From CAZXSK01 sp964642855 (lineage in GTDB: Bacteria; Planctomycetota; Phycisphaerae; SM23-33), in NCBI GenBank assembly GCA_964642855.1, contig CAZXSK010000084.1, positions 1-14,341 of the forward strand: a DNA stretch of 14,341 nt, written 5' to 3'. Made by a program: the position numbers and the translations under genes. Under the pieces are notes generated by a model, which ran no database searches, was not told the origin of the DNA, and saw only the letters and a list, made by a program, of their open reading frames with translations. Of the stretch, positions 5,700 through 13,609 are shown piece by piece (positions within the stretch are counted from its first letter, which is position 1; every line of letters begins with the position of its first letter).

Positions 5700-7430
5700 A
5701 TGAGCGATAAGATCACCATCGAAGTCAATGGCCGCGAGGTCCAGGCCCGCCAGGGCGAGACCATTCTCACCGCCCTGAACCGCGAGGGGATCAAGGTCCC
5801 CACGCTCTGTCACCTGGAGGGCATGACCCCCACCGGCGCGTGTCGCATCTGCGTTGTCGAGGTCGAAGGAGGCCGGGGACTGGTCCCGAGTTGCGCCTAC
5901 CCGGTAGCCGAGGGCATGAAGATCCAGACCCACTCGCCCAAGGCGCTGCGGGCACGCAAGACCATCGTCGAGCTCCTGCTGGCCGACCATCCGGACGACT
6001 GCCTCTACTGCGTGCGCAATAACCAATGCGAGCTGCAGAAACTCGCCGAGGAGTTCGGTGTCCGGCAGCGTCGATACGCCGGCGACCGCAGCCGCAAGCA
6101 GCAGGACGTCTCCAGCCCGTCGATCGTGCGCGACCCGGAGAAATGCATCCTGTGCGGCAAGTGCGTGCGGGTGTGTGAAGAGGTCCAGAAAGTCGCCGCG
6201 ATCGACTTCGTCGGGCGCGGCAGCAAGGCCACGGTCGGCACGAGTTTCGATCAGGGCCTGAACATGAGCAGTTGCATCAACTGCGGGCAGTGCATCATGG
6301 TCTGCCCCACCGGCGCCCTGCGCGAGCATTCCTCCATGAAGGAGGTCAACGAAGCCCTGCTGGACCCCGAGACCGTCGTGGTCGTCCAGCACGCCCCGGC
6401 GATTTCCGTGACCCTCGGCGAAGAGTTCGGCCTCAAGCCCGGCACGGACGTAGCGGGCGTGATGACGGCCGCTTTGCGACGCATGGGCTTCGACCGGGTG
6501 TTCGACACCAGCTTCGCGGCCGACCTGACGATCATGGAAGAGGCCTCCGAGCTCGTCCAGCGCGTCACCGAGGGCGGCAGGCTGCCGATGATGACCAGTT
6601 GCTCGCCCGGCTGGATCAAGTTCGTCGAACAGTTCTACCCCGACTTCATGGAGAACCTCTCGACCTGCAAGAGCCCCCAGCAGATGATGGGCGCGATCGT
6701 CAAGAGCTTCTTCGCCAGGACCGAGGGCATCGACCCGAAGAAGATCTTCTCGGTCAGCGTCATGCCCTGCACGGCCAAGAAGTTTGAGGCACGCCGGCCC
6801 GAGATGACCCAGGACGGCACGCCGGACATCGACGCCGTGCTCACCACGCGCGAGCTGGCACGCATGATCCGCACCCGCGGGCTGGACCTGAAAGACCTCG
6901 ATCCCGAATCGGCCGACACGCCCTTCGGCGAGCGGACCACCGCGGGGAAGATCTTCGGCGCCTCCGGCGGGGTCATGGAAGCCGCCATCCGCACCGCCTA
7001 TCACCTGATCACCGGCGAGGAGCTCGGCGACCTGAACGTCACGGCCGTTCGCGGCTTTGACGGCGTGAAGGAGGCCAAGGTCGACGTCAACGGCCTGACC
7101 GTCGGCGTGGCGGTCGCCAGTGGCCTGGAGAACGCGGCGAAGCTTCTCGACCAGGTCAAGCAAGGCCGCGACGATCTGCACTTCATCGAGGTGATGACTT
7201 GCCCCGGCGGGTGCATCGCCGGCGGAGGCCAGCCGATCGGCACGGATCTCGACCGCGTGCGTGCCCGCATGCAGGGGCTCTACAAGCTCGACCGCGACGC
7301 CCCGGAACGCACCAGCCACGGCAACCACGCCGTCCAGCGTCTTTACGAGGAGTTCCTCGGTGAGCCTCTCGGCGAGACCAGCCACCACCTGCTGCACACG
7401 AAGTACGCCAGGCGAGAGACCATCACGTAA
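5700..7430 (+). CDS. hydA: [FeFe]-hydrogenase catalytic (alpha) subunit
   Basis: A 576-residue enzyme catalysing H2 oxidation or proton reduction. An N-terminal [2Fe-2S] domain (C37, C48, C51, C65) is followed by a His-Cys3 [4Fe-4S] site (H97, C101, C104, C110) and a two-[4Fe-4S] ferredoxin (C149, C152, C155, C159; C192, C195, C198, C202). The H-cluster domain shows L1 TSCSPGW (299-305), L2 MPCTAKKFE (355-363) and L3 VMTCPGGCIAGGGQP (498-512, with C501 and C505). L1 has Ser where the best-studied enzymes have the second Cys of TSCCPGW. There is no C-terminal thioredoxin-like extension of the kind in Thermotoga HydA; the layout is more like HndD. No Tat or Sec signal is seen, so it is cytoplasmic. 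AAAGGG at 5685-5690 lies about 9 nt before ATG 5700, six bp after the hydB stop. Confidence 0.96.
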   Translation: MSDKITIEVNGREVQARQGETILTALNREGIKVPTLCHLEGMTPTGACRICVVEVEGGRGLVPSCAYPVAEGMKIQTHSPKALRARKTIVELLLADHPDDCLYCVRNNQCELQKLAEEFGVRQRRYAGDRSRKQQDVSSPSIVRDPEKCILCGKCVRVCEEVQKVAAIDFVGRGSKATVGTSFDQGLNMSSCINCGQCIMVCPTGALREHSSMKEVNEALLDPETVVVVQHAPAISVTLGEEFGLKPGTDVAGVMTAALRRMGFDRVFDTSFAADLTIMEEASELVQRVTEGGRLPMMTSCSPGWIKFVEQFYPDFMENLSTCKSPQQMMGAIVKSFFARTEGIDPKKIFSVSVMPCTAKKFEARRPEMTQDGTPDIDAVLTTRELARMIRTRGLDLKDLDPESADTPFGERTTAGKIFGASGGVMEAAIRTAYHLITGEELGDLNVTAVRGFDGVKEAKVDVNGLTVGVAVASGLENAAKLLDQVKQGRDDLHFIEVMTCPGGCIAGGGQPIGTDLDRVRARMQGLYKLDRDAPERTSHGNHAVQRLYEEFLGEPLGETSHHLLHTKYARRETIT

Positions 7431-7459
7431 CGCCCGGGCCAGCGCCTGCGAGGCCAGCC

Positions 7460-9469
7460 ATGAAGCCACCGACAACGACCGCCTTCATCACGACCATCCG
7501 CGAGCGATGCCGCATGTGCTACACGTGCGTGCGGGAGTGCCCCGCCAAGGCGATCCGCATCGAGGAAGGCCAGGCCGAGGTCATGCCCGAGCGGTGCATC
7601 GCGTGCGGCAACTGCGTGAAGGTCTGCTCGCAGGACGCCAAAAGCGCCCTGCGCACCATCGACGACGTCGAAACGCTGCTGGCCTCCAAGGCGAAGGTCG
7701 TCGCCTGCGTGGCACCCAGCTTCCCGGCCAACTTCCCCGACTGCGACTGGATGCAGGTCGTGGGCATGCTCCGGCTGCTGGGCTTCTCGATGGTCTCGGA
7801 GGTCGCCTTCGGGGCGGATCTCGTCGCCGACCGCTACCGGAAGCTCTTCGCCGACATGGACGACCAGCGATTCATCGCCACGTCCTGCCCCGCCATTGTC
7901 GGCTACGTCGAGCGGTATCACCCGAACCTCGTCGGTTCGCTCGCGCCGATCGTCTCGCCGATGGTCGCAGCCGCCCGGGCAGTTCGCCATCTCCACGGCG
8001 AGGACGCCAGGGTCATCTTCATCGGCCCGTGCATCGCCAAGAAGGTCGAGTCGTGCACCGAGGCGCTGCCCGACGAGATCGACGGCGTGCTGACGTTTGT
8101 CGAAATCCGCGAGATGCTCGACGCACGCGGAATTACACCCGAAGCGGCCGAGCCCACCGACTTCGACGAGCCTCACGCCGGCATCGGGGCGCTGTTCCCC
8201 ATCAGTCGCGGCATGCTCCAGGCGGCGGACATCCACGAAGACCTCATGGCCGGGCAGGTCGTTGCCACCGAGGGACGCAGCAACTTCACCGAGGCGATCC
8301 GCGAGTTCGAGGAAGGCAACCTCGACGCCAGGCTCCTGGAGGTCCTCGCCTGCCAGGGGTGCATCATGGGTCCGGGCATGACCGACGGCGGCCCGCTGTT
8401 CCGGCGGCGGTCGGCTGTCAGCCGGTACGTCCGCGACCGCATGAAGAAGCTCGACCCCCAGAAGTGGCAGCAGACGATGGACGACCTGGCCGGGTTGGAC
8501 CTGTCGCGCACGTTCCTGCGCAACGATCAGCGCATTCCCGTGCCCGAGGATTCGGAGCTCAAGGCGATTCTCGCCCGGCTGGGCAAGTTCCACATCGACG
8601 ACGAACTCAACTGCGGCGCCTGCGGTTACGACACCTGCCGTGAGCACGCCATCGCCATCTACAAGGGCCTCGCCGAAAGCGAGATGTGCCTGCCGTACAC
8701 CATCGATCGCCTCCGTCAGACGGTCGACGAGCTGGCGCTGTCCAACGAGCAGCTCGCCAGCACGCAGGAAGCGCTGATGCACTCGGAGAAGCTCGCCAGC
8801 ATGGGCCAACTTGCCGCGGGGATCGCCCACGAGGTCAACAACCCCCTCGGCGTGGTGCTGATGTACGCCCACCTGCTGCTGGAGGAAACCGAGGAAAGCT
8901 CGCGCATCCGTGAGGATCTTGGGATGATCGCCGAGCAGGCCGACCGCTGCAAGAAGATCGTCGCCGGGCTGCTGCACTTCGCCAGGCAGAACAAGGTCCT
9001 CCGCCAGGCGACGGACATCCACGAGCTGATCGAACGAAGCTTGCACACGCTGGCCAAGCCCGCGAACATCATGCTCGACATGCGGCGCGATCTCGACGAC
9101 CCCGTCGCGGAAGTCGACGGCGACCAGTTGATCCAGGTGATTACGAACCTCATCAGCAACGCCTTCGCGGCCATGCCCGACGGCGGCACGCTGACCATCG
9201 AGACCTCCGGCGACCCGCAGCACGTGCGGGTCTCGGTGAGCGACACCGGGGTGGGGATCCCCGAGAAGAACCTCAACAAGATCTTCGAACCGTTCTTCAC
9301 CACCAAGCAGATCGGCAAGGGAACGGGGCTGGGCCTGGCGGTGACGTACGGCATTATCAAGATGCACCGCGGCGACATCCGCGTGGAATCCCAGGCCGAC
9401 CCCCAGGCAGGGCCCACGGGCACGACCTTCACAATAGAATTGCCCAGAAAGGAAGAGAAACCCGCATGA
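7460..9469 (+). CDS. HydS-like H-cluster sensor histidine kinase (H-domain, FeS domain, HisKA, HATPase)
   Basis: A 669-residue cytoplasmic fusion protein. A two-[4Fe-4S] ferredoxin (C17, C20, C23, C27; C46, C49, C52, C56) leads into a reduced [FeFe]-hydrogenase domain with TSCPA (C143), GPC (C191) and LACQGCIMGPG (C298, C301). A further FeS domain of the CGACGYxxC type follows (C385, C388, C393, C410). Next come a helical linker (about 413-445), a HisKA with IAHEVNNPL (phospho-acceptor H457), and a HATPase with N box (NLISNAFAAM), DTGVGI (595-600) and GTGLGLAV (621-628). The motifs differ from catalytic HydA: one Cys before Pro in L1, GPC in L2 and Cx2C in L3. This resembles sensory group C hydrogenases, where histidine-kinase-linked forms are known in outline. 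It would sense H2 or redox state and phosphorylate the downstream receivers. GAGG at 7450-7453 lies six nt before ATG 7460. There is no PAS and no membrane segment. Confidence 0.9.
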   Translation: MKPPTTTAFITTIRERCRMCYTCVRECPAKAIRIEEGQAEVMPERCIACGNCVKVCSQDAKSALRTIDDVETLLASKAKVVACVAPSFPANFPDCDWMQVVGMLRLLGFSMVSEVAFGADLVADRYRKLFADMDDQRFIATSCPAIVGYVERYHPNLVGSLAPIVSPMVAAARAVRHLHGEDARVIFIGPCIAKKVESCTEALPDEIDGVLTFVEIREMLDARGITPEAAEPTDFDEPHAGIGALFPISRGMLQAADIHEDLMAGQVVATEGRSNFTEAIREFEEGNLDARLLEVLACQGCIMGPGMTDGGPLFRRRSAVSRYVRDRMKKLDPQKWQQTMDDLAGLDLSRTFLRNDQRIPVPEDSELKAILARLGKFHIDDELNCGACGYDTCREHAIAIYKGLAESEMCLPYTIDRLRQTVDELALSNEQLASTQEALMHSEKLASMGQLAAGIAHEVNNPLGVVLMYAHLLLEETEESSRIREDLGMIAEQADRCKKIVAGLLHFARQNKVLRQATDIHELIERSLHTLAKPANIMLDMRRDLDDPVAEVDGDQLIQVITNLISNAFAAMPDGGTLTIETSGDPQHVRVSVSDTGVGIPEKNLNKIFEPFFTTKQIGKGTGLGLAVTYGIIKMHRGDIRVESQADPQAGPTGTTFTIELPRKEEKPA

Positions 9470-9873
9470 GTGACACCGCAGGAACATCGGCCAAAACGGT
9501 CCTGATGTTCGATGACGACCCCGATTTCATCCTCCAGCAGAAGCTCCAGCTCCAGGCAGCCGGGTATCTGGTCGTCGACAGCGACTCGGCCGAGAACGTC
9601 CCCGGCCTGGTGGAAGACGTCGATCCCGATATCGTCGTGGTCGACCTGATGATGGAGGAAGAAGACACCGGCTTTACCATCTGCTACACGTGCAAGAAGA
9701 TCCGGCCGGACATGCCCGTCATCATGGTCACGGGCGTTGCCAGCGAAACCGGCCTGGAATTCGACGCCGCCACCGACGAGGAACGCTCGTGGGTCAAGGC
9801 CGATGCGCTGCTGGCCAAGCCCATCCGCTTCGAGCAACTCCAGGCCGAGATCCAACGACTGCTGGGAGCCTGA
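9466..9873 (+). CDS. Stand-alone receiver (CheY-like) response regulator
   Basis: A 135-residue single receiver domain with no output domain. Visible residues are the acidic pocket FDDDPD (15-20), the phospho-acceptor D60 in VVVDLMM, the switch T89 (MVTG) and K118 (AKPI). The start ATG 9466 overlaps the sensor kinase stop (ATGA) with AAAGGAAGAG upstream. It most likely takes phosphate from H457 of the kinase and either acts as a diffusible signal, a phosphate sink, or a shuttle to the next gene's product. An ICYTC motif (C73/C76) just after the D60 loop is unusual for a receiver and could be redox-active or metal-binding, though this is only a suggestion. The target is not in the window. Confidence 0.9.
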   Translation: MSDTAGTSAKTVLMFDDDPDFILQQKLQLQAAGYLVVDSDSAENVPGLVEDVDPDIVVVDLMMEEEDTGFTICYTCKKIRPDMPVIMVTGVASETGLEFDAATDEERSWVKADALLAKPIRFEQLQAEIQRLLGA

Positions 9874-9875
9874 GC

Positions 9876-11051
9876 ATGGAAACGCTGGATGTCATGATCG
9901 TCGACGATGAAATGGGCATGCGGCTCGGCGTGGAGCGTGCCCTGCGGGACTTCACGTTCCACCTGGCCGACACCGACACCGACGTCGCCTTCACCGTTAC
10001 CCAGGCAGAGACCGGCGAGGAAGCGCTGGAGAAGTTCAACGCCCGACCGCCGGCGATCCTCCTGCTGGATCACAAGCTGCCCGGAATCAGCGGCATGGAA
10101 GTGCTCGAACGCCTGCCCAAAACCGGCGGGGAAACCCTTACGATCATGATCACCGCCTACGCGTCGATCGAGACGGCCGTCAAGGCCACCCGCGAAGGCG
10201 CCTACGACTTCCTGCCCAAGCCCTTCACCCCGGCCGAACTGAAATACTCGGTGCAGAAAGCGGCCGGACGCGTCGTACTCGCCCGGCGCGCCAAGAAACT
10301 CGCCGAAGAAAAACGCCGTGTCCGGTTCGAGTTCATCCGCGTGCTCGGCCACGAGCTCAAGGCCCCGCTGGGCGCGGTGGAAGGCTACATGGACCTCCTG
10401 CGACAGCGAACCCTCGGCGACGAGCTGCCCGCCTACGACGAAGTCGTCGAGCGCAGCCAGATCCGACTCGAACAGATGCGCAAGCTCATCGTCGACCTGC
10501 TGGACATGACCAAGATCGAAGCCGGCCAGCGCGTTCGCGAGTTCGCCGAGGTCGACCTGCGCGACGTAGCCGAATCGGCCATGGAACTGCAGGAAAAGGC
10601 TGCCGGCGAGCGCGGCATCACCATGCAGCTGCACTGCGAGAACCACCCGACCCTCCTCGCCGACCGCGGCGAGATGGAGATCATCCTCAACAACCTTGTC
10701 TCCAACGCGGTGAAGTACAACAAGGACGGCGGGCGTGTGGAAGTCAGCCTGGACGAAACCGACGAAGGTGTCCGCATCGAGGTCACCGATACGGGCATCG
10801 GCATGACCGAAGAGGAAGCCGCCAAGCTCTTCGAAGAGTTCGTACGCATCAAGAACAAGAACACCCGCAACATCCTCGGCAGCGGGTTGGGCCTGAGTAT
10901 CGTCAGGAAACTGGCTACCATGTACCACGGCGACACCAAGGTGCGTTCCAGGCCCGGCGAAGGATCGACGTTCACGGTTACGCTCCAGCCGGCCGAGCCC
11001 GAAGATCAGCCGGCCGAGGACAGCGCACCCGACACCGCGACACGAGCCTGA
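9876..11051 (+). CDS. Receiver-histidine kinase protein (REC-HisKA-HATPase)
   Basis: A 391-residue soluble protein. The N-terminal receiver has VDDE (9-12), phospho-acceptor D65 (LLLDHKLPG), T93 and K115 (LPKPF), with an unusually long loop between the first helix and second strand (about 26-45). A short linker helix leads to HisKA with GHELKAPLG (H159) and a HATPase with NNLVSNAVKY (272-281), DTGIGM (305-310) and GSGLGLSI (335-342). The C-terminal tail (about 371-391) is acidic and low in complexity. ATG 9876 is two bp after the previous stop, with GGGAG at 9864-9868. An in-frame ATG far upstream lies inside the receiver gene and is rejected. Input through a receiver and output as a kinase suggests a middle step of a phosphorelay or a branch point. 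No DNA-binding domain is present. Confidence 0.9.
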   Translation: METLDVMIVDDEMGMRLGVERALRDFTFHLADTDTDVAFTVTQAETGEEALEKFNARPPAILLLDHKLPGISGMEVLERLPKTGGETLTIMITAYASIETAVKATREGAYDFLPKPFTPAELKYSVQKAAGRVVLARRAKKLAEEKRRVRFEFIRVLGHELKAPLGAVEGYMDLLRQRTLGDELPAYDEVVERSQIRLEQMRKLIVDLLDMTKIEAGQRVREFAEVDLRDVAESAMELQEKAAGERGITMQLHCENHPTLLADRGEMEIILNNLVSNAVKYNKDGGRVEVSLDETDEGVRIEVTDTGIGMTEEEAAKLFEEFVRIKNKNTRNILGSGLGLSIVRKLATMYHGDTKVRSRPGEGSTFTVTLQPAEPEDQPAEDSAPDTATRA

Positions 11052-11083
11052 ACGCCTTTTGCGCGCAAGCCGCTCACAAACCC

Positions 11084-12163
11084 ATGGACCACAGCGAACT
11101 GACAACCTGGCTGCGAGAAACCGATCCCGCCCGGCTGGATGAGTTGTGGCAAAGGGCAGACCGCGTCCGCGCCGCCCACGTCGGCGACGAAGTCCACCTC
11201 CGCGGGCTCGTGGAGTTCAGCAATCACTGCGTCCGAAGCTGCGGCTACTGCGGCCTGCGTTCGGGCAACCGCGACATCGGGCGATATCGCATGACCGCCG
11301 AGGAAATCCTCGACTGCGCGCGACAGGCCGTGAGCTTCGGGTACCCCACGGTGGTCCTGCAGTCCGGCGAGGACCACGGCGTCGAAGCCGACTGGCTTGC
11401 CGACGTCGTCCGTCGGATCAAGGAACAGACATCCCTGGCCGTGACGCTCAGCGTCGGCGAACGCAGCGACGACGAGCTGCAGTTGTGGCGGACCGCCGGC
11501 GCCGACCGTTACCTCCTGCGGCTGGAGACTACCAATCGTGAGTTGTACGACCGCATCCACCCGCCACGCGGTGGCCAGGACCGCAGCGACCGAATCGCCC
11601 TGCTGGGGCGCCTTCGGGACATCGGCTACGAAGTCGGCAGCGGCGTGATGATCGGCATCCCCGGCCAGACGTTCGACGACCTCGCGACCGACCTGCAATG
11701 GTTCGCCCGCCTCGACCTCGACATGATCGGCGTGGGCCCGTACATCCCCCACCCCGCCGGTCCGGTGGCAGACTTCTGCCCCGCTCCCGATGGCCTGCAG
11801 GTGCCCAACACCGAGGCGATGACCTACAAGGTCGTGGCGCTGGCGCGACGGATCTGCCCCGATGCCAACATCCCGTCGACCTCCGCCCTGGCGACGCTGA
11901 ACACGGCAACCGGCCGGGAGCTCGGGCTCCGGCGCGGCGCGAACGTGGTGATGCCCAATCTCACCCCCGCTCGCTACCGCGCGATGTACGAGATCTACCC
12001 CGCCAAGGCGTGCATCAACGAGACCGCTTCGCAATGCCACGCCTGCATGAGGAAGCGCATCGAGTCGCTCGGCCGGCCGATCGCGACCGGACCCGGCGAT
12101 TCACCCAACTACCGTCGCCGCCAGGAACCCGCGACGCATTGTGGCCGGGAGGTGACGGGATGA
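11084..12163 (+). CDS. hydE: [FeFe]-hydrogenase maturase HydE, radical SAM
   Basis: A 359-residue radical SAM enzyme that works on the HydG product in making the [2Fe] part of the H-cluster. The SAM [4Fe-4S] motif is NHCVRSCGYCG (C49, C53, C56; Cx3Cx2C). C310, C318 and C321 form Cx7Cx2C, the same spacing as the second cluster site of Thermotoga HydE. Other family-like segments are VLQSGED (91-97), RLETTNRELYDRIHP (146-160) and GIPGQTFDDL (191-200). Length fits the family. The start ATG 11084 is 32 bp after the receiver-kinase gene and has no clear Shine-Dalgarno; the next in-frame ATG (M70) would remove the cluster motif. It overlaps hydG (ATGA). It should serve both HydA and the sensor. Confidence 0.95.
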   Translation: MDHSELTTWLRETDPARLDELWQRADRVRAAHVGDEVHLRGLVEFSNHCVRSCGYCGLRSGNRDIGRYRMTAEEILDCARQAVSFGYPTVVLQSGEDHGVEADWLADVVRRIKEQTSLAVTLSVGERSDDELQLWRTAGADRYLLRLETTNRELYDRIHPPRGGQDRSDRIALLGRLRDIGYEVGSGVMIGIPGQTFDDLATDLQWFARLDLDMIGVGPYIPHPAGPVADFCPAPDGLQVPNTEAMTYKVVALARRICPDANIPSTSALATLNTATGRELGLRRGANVVMPNLTPARYRAMYEIYPAKACINETASQCHACMRKRIESLGRPIATGPGDSPNYRRRQEPATHCGREVTG

Positions 12164-13578
12164 ACCCCCTGGCCTCCGACAACCGCTCCGCGGTCGACTT
12201 CATCGACGACGACCGGCTGACGCGCCTGGCAGGCCGAACCGAGCAGGACCCTACCCGCGTCCGCGAGATCCTCGCAAAGAGCCTCGACAAGCAGGCGCTG
12301 TCGGTCGAAGAGACAGCCGCCCTGCTGGCTGCGGAATCGCCCGACCTGACAGCCGAAATCTTCGACGCCGCCCGCGAGCTGAAGCGCACGGTGTACGGCA
12401 ACCGCATCGTGATCTTCGCGCCGCTGTACGTGGGCAACGAGTGCGTCAACGACTGTCTCTACTGCGCGTTCCGCCGGTCCAACGCAGGCGCCGTCCGCCG
12501 AACCCTTGCCCCCGACGAGATCCGCCACCAGGTCACCGCGCTGGAAGACAAAGGCCACAAGCGCCTGATCCTGGTCTTCGGCGAGCACCCCCGCTACGAC
12601 GCGGAATTCATCGCCGACAGCGTGCGGACCGTCTACGAGACCCGCAGCGGCCATGGCGAGATCCGCCGCGTGAACATCAACGCCGCGCCGCTGGACATCG
12701 ACGGATACCGGACCGTCCGCGAGGCGGGCATCGGCACGTACCAGATCTTCCAGGAAACCTACCACCACGAAACGTTCGCAAGGTGGCACCCGAAGGACAC
12801 ACTCAAGGGCGATTACCTCTGGCGGCTGGACGGGCTCAGCCGGGCGATGGAAGCCGGGCTGGACGATCTCGGCATCGGCGCGCTGTTCGGCCTGCACGAC
12901 TGGCGGTTCGAGGTGCTCGGCCTGGTCACCCACGCCCTGTTCCTCCAAGACCGCTACGGCGTGGGCCCCCACACGGTGAGCTTCCCCCGCCTGCGACCCG
13001 CCCAGGGCGTGCGTCTCGATGAGGCGATGCTCGTGGGCGATCGCGACTTCAAGCGGCTGGTTGCGATCCTTCGGCTGGCGATTCCCTACACGGGGCTGAT
13101 TCTCACCGCCCGGGAGGACCCCGCCCTGCGACGTGAAGTCATGGAGTTCGGCGTCTCGCAGATCGACGCGGGCAGCCGGATCGAACTGGGGGGCTATACC
13201 GAAGCGGGCGACGCCCAGGCGATGGATCGCGAGCAGTTCTCGCTGGGCGACATCCGCTCGCTGGACGAAGTCATGGGCGAGTTGGTCAGCGACGGGTACA
13301 TCCCGAGCTTCTGCACCGCCTGCTACCGGCTGGGGCGAACGGGCGAGCATTTCATGGAGTTCGCGATTCCCGGGTTCATCAAACGGTTCTGTACGCCCAA
13401 CGCGCTGACCACGCTGAAGGAATACCTCGTCGATTACGCCTCGCCGCAGACGCGACGCGCCGGCGAAAAGCTCATCGCCGACGAACTGGCGGACATGCCC
13501 GACGGCGACGCAAAGGACGAGCTGGTCGGCAAGCTGCGCGACATCGAAACGTCCGAGCAGCGCGACCTGTACTTCTAG
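12160..13578 (+). CDS. hydG: [FeFe]-hydrogenase maturase HydG, radical SAM tyrosine lyase
   Basis: A 472-residue enzyme that cleaves tyrosine to give the CO and CN- ligands of the H-cluster on an iron synthon. The N-terminal SAM cluster motif is NECVNDCLYCAF (C95, C99, C102). The C-terminal auxiliary cluster motif is SFCTACYRLGRTGEHFME, with C385, C388 and C411 giving exactly Cx2Cx22C, the known HydG spacing that separates it from ThiH. Other family segments are RVNINAAPLDI (170-180), YQIFQETYHHETF (194-206) and HTVSFPRLRPA (271-281). Start ATG 12160 has a near-perfect GGAGG at 12148-12152 and overlaps the hydE stop. An earlier in-frame ATG at 11698 is inside hydE. Aspartase follows after 31 bp. 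Confidence 0.97.
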   Translation: MNPLASDNRSAVDFIDDDRLTRLAGRTEQDPTRVREILAKSLDKQALSVEETAALLAAESPDLTAEIFDAARELKRTVYGNRIVIFAPLYVGNECVNDCLYCAFRRSNAGAVRRTLAPDEIRHQVTALEDKGHKRLILVFGEHPRYDAEFIADSVRTVYETRSGHGEIRRVNINAAPLDIDGYRTVREAGIGTYQIFQETYHHETFARWHPKDTLKGDYLWRLDGLSRAMEAGLDDLGIGALFGLHDWRFEVLGLVTHALFLQDRYGVGPHTVSFPRLRPAQGVRLDEAMLVGDRDFKRLVAILRLAIPYTGLILTAREDPALRREVMEFGVSQIDAGSRIELGGYTEAGDAQAMDREQFSLGDIRSLDEVMGELVSDGYIPSFCTACYRLGRTGEHFMEFAIPGFIKRFCTPNALTTLKEYLVDYASPQTRRAGEKLIADELADMPDGDAKDELVGKLRDIETSEQRDLYF

Positions 13579-13609
13579 AGACACCGACGAACCTTCCGGG
13601 GAGCATCGC

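Noticed and set aside
5694..7475. Minus-strand open frame of 593 codons opposite hydA
   Set aside because: Antisense artefact of GC-rich codons; hydA carries every expected cluster motif on the other strand.
9428..9434. TTCACAA, a Rex half-site inside the 3' end of the sensor kinase gene
   Set aside because: No inverted partner at 4-nt spacing, within coding sequence, and no promoter nearby; likely chance.
7343..9487. Minus-strand open frame of 714 codons opposite the sensor kinase
   Set aside because: No recognisable domain; it fully covers a clear multi-domain gene on the + strand.
11698..12159. Earlier in-frame ATG for hydG, and similar far-upstream starts at 537, 2990, 3648 and 9690 for other genes
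   Set aside because: These extensions overlap the preceding genes deeply. The chosen starts have ribosome binding sites (strong except for the longer-spaced ones) and fit family lengths.
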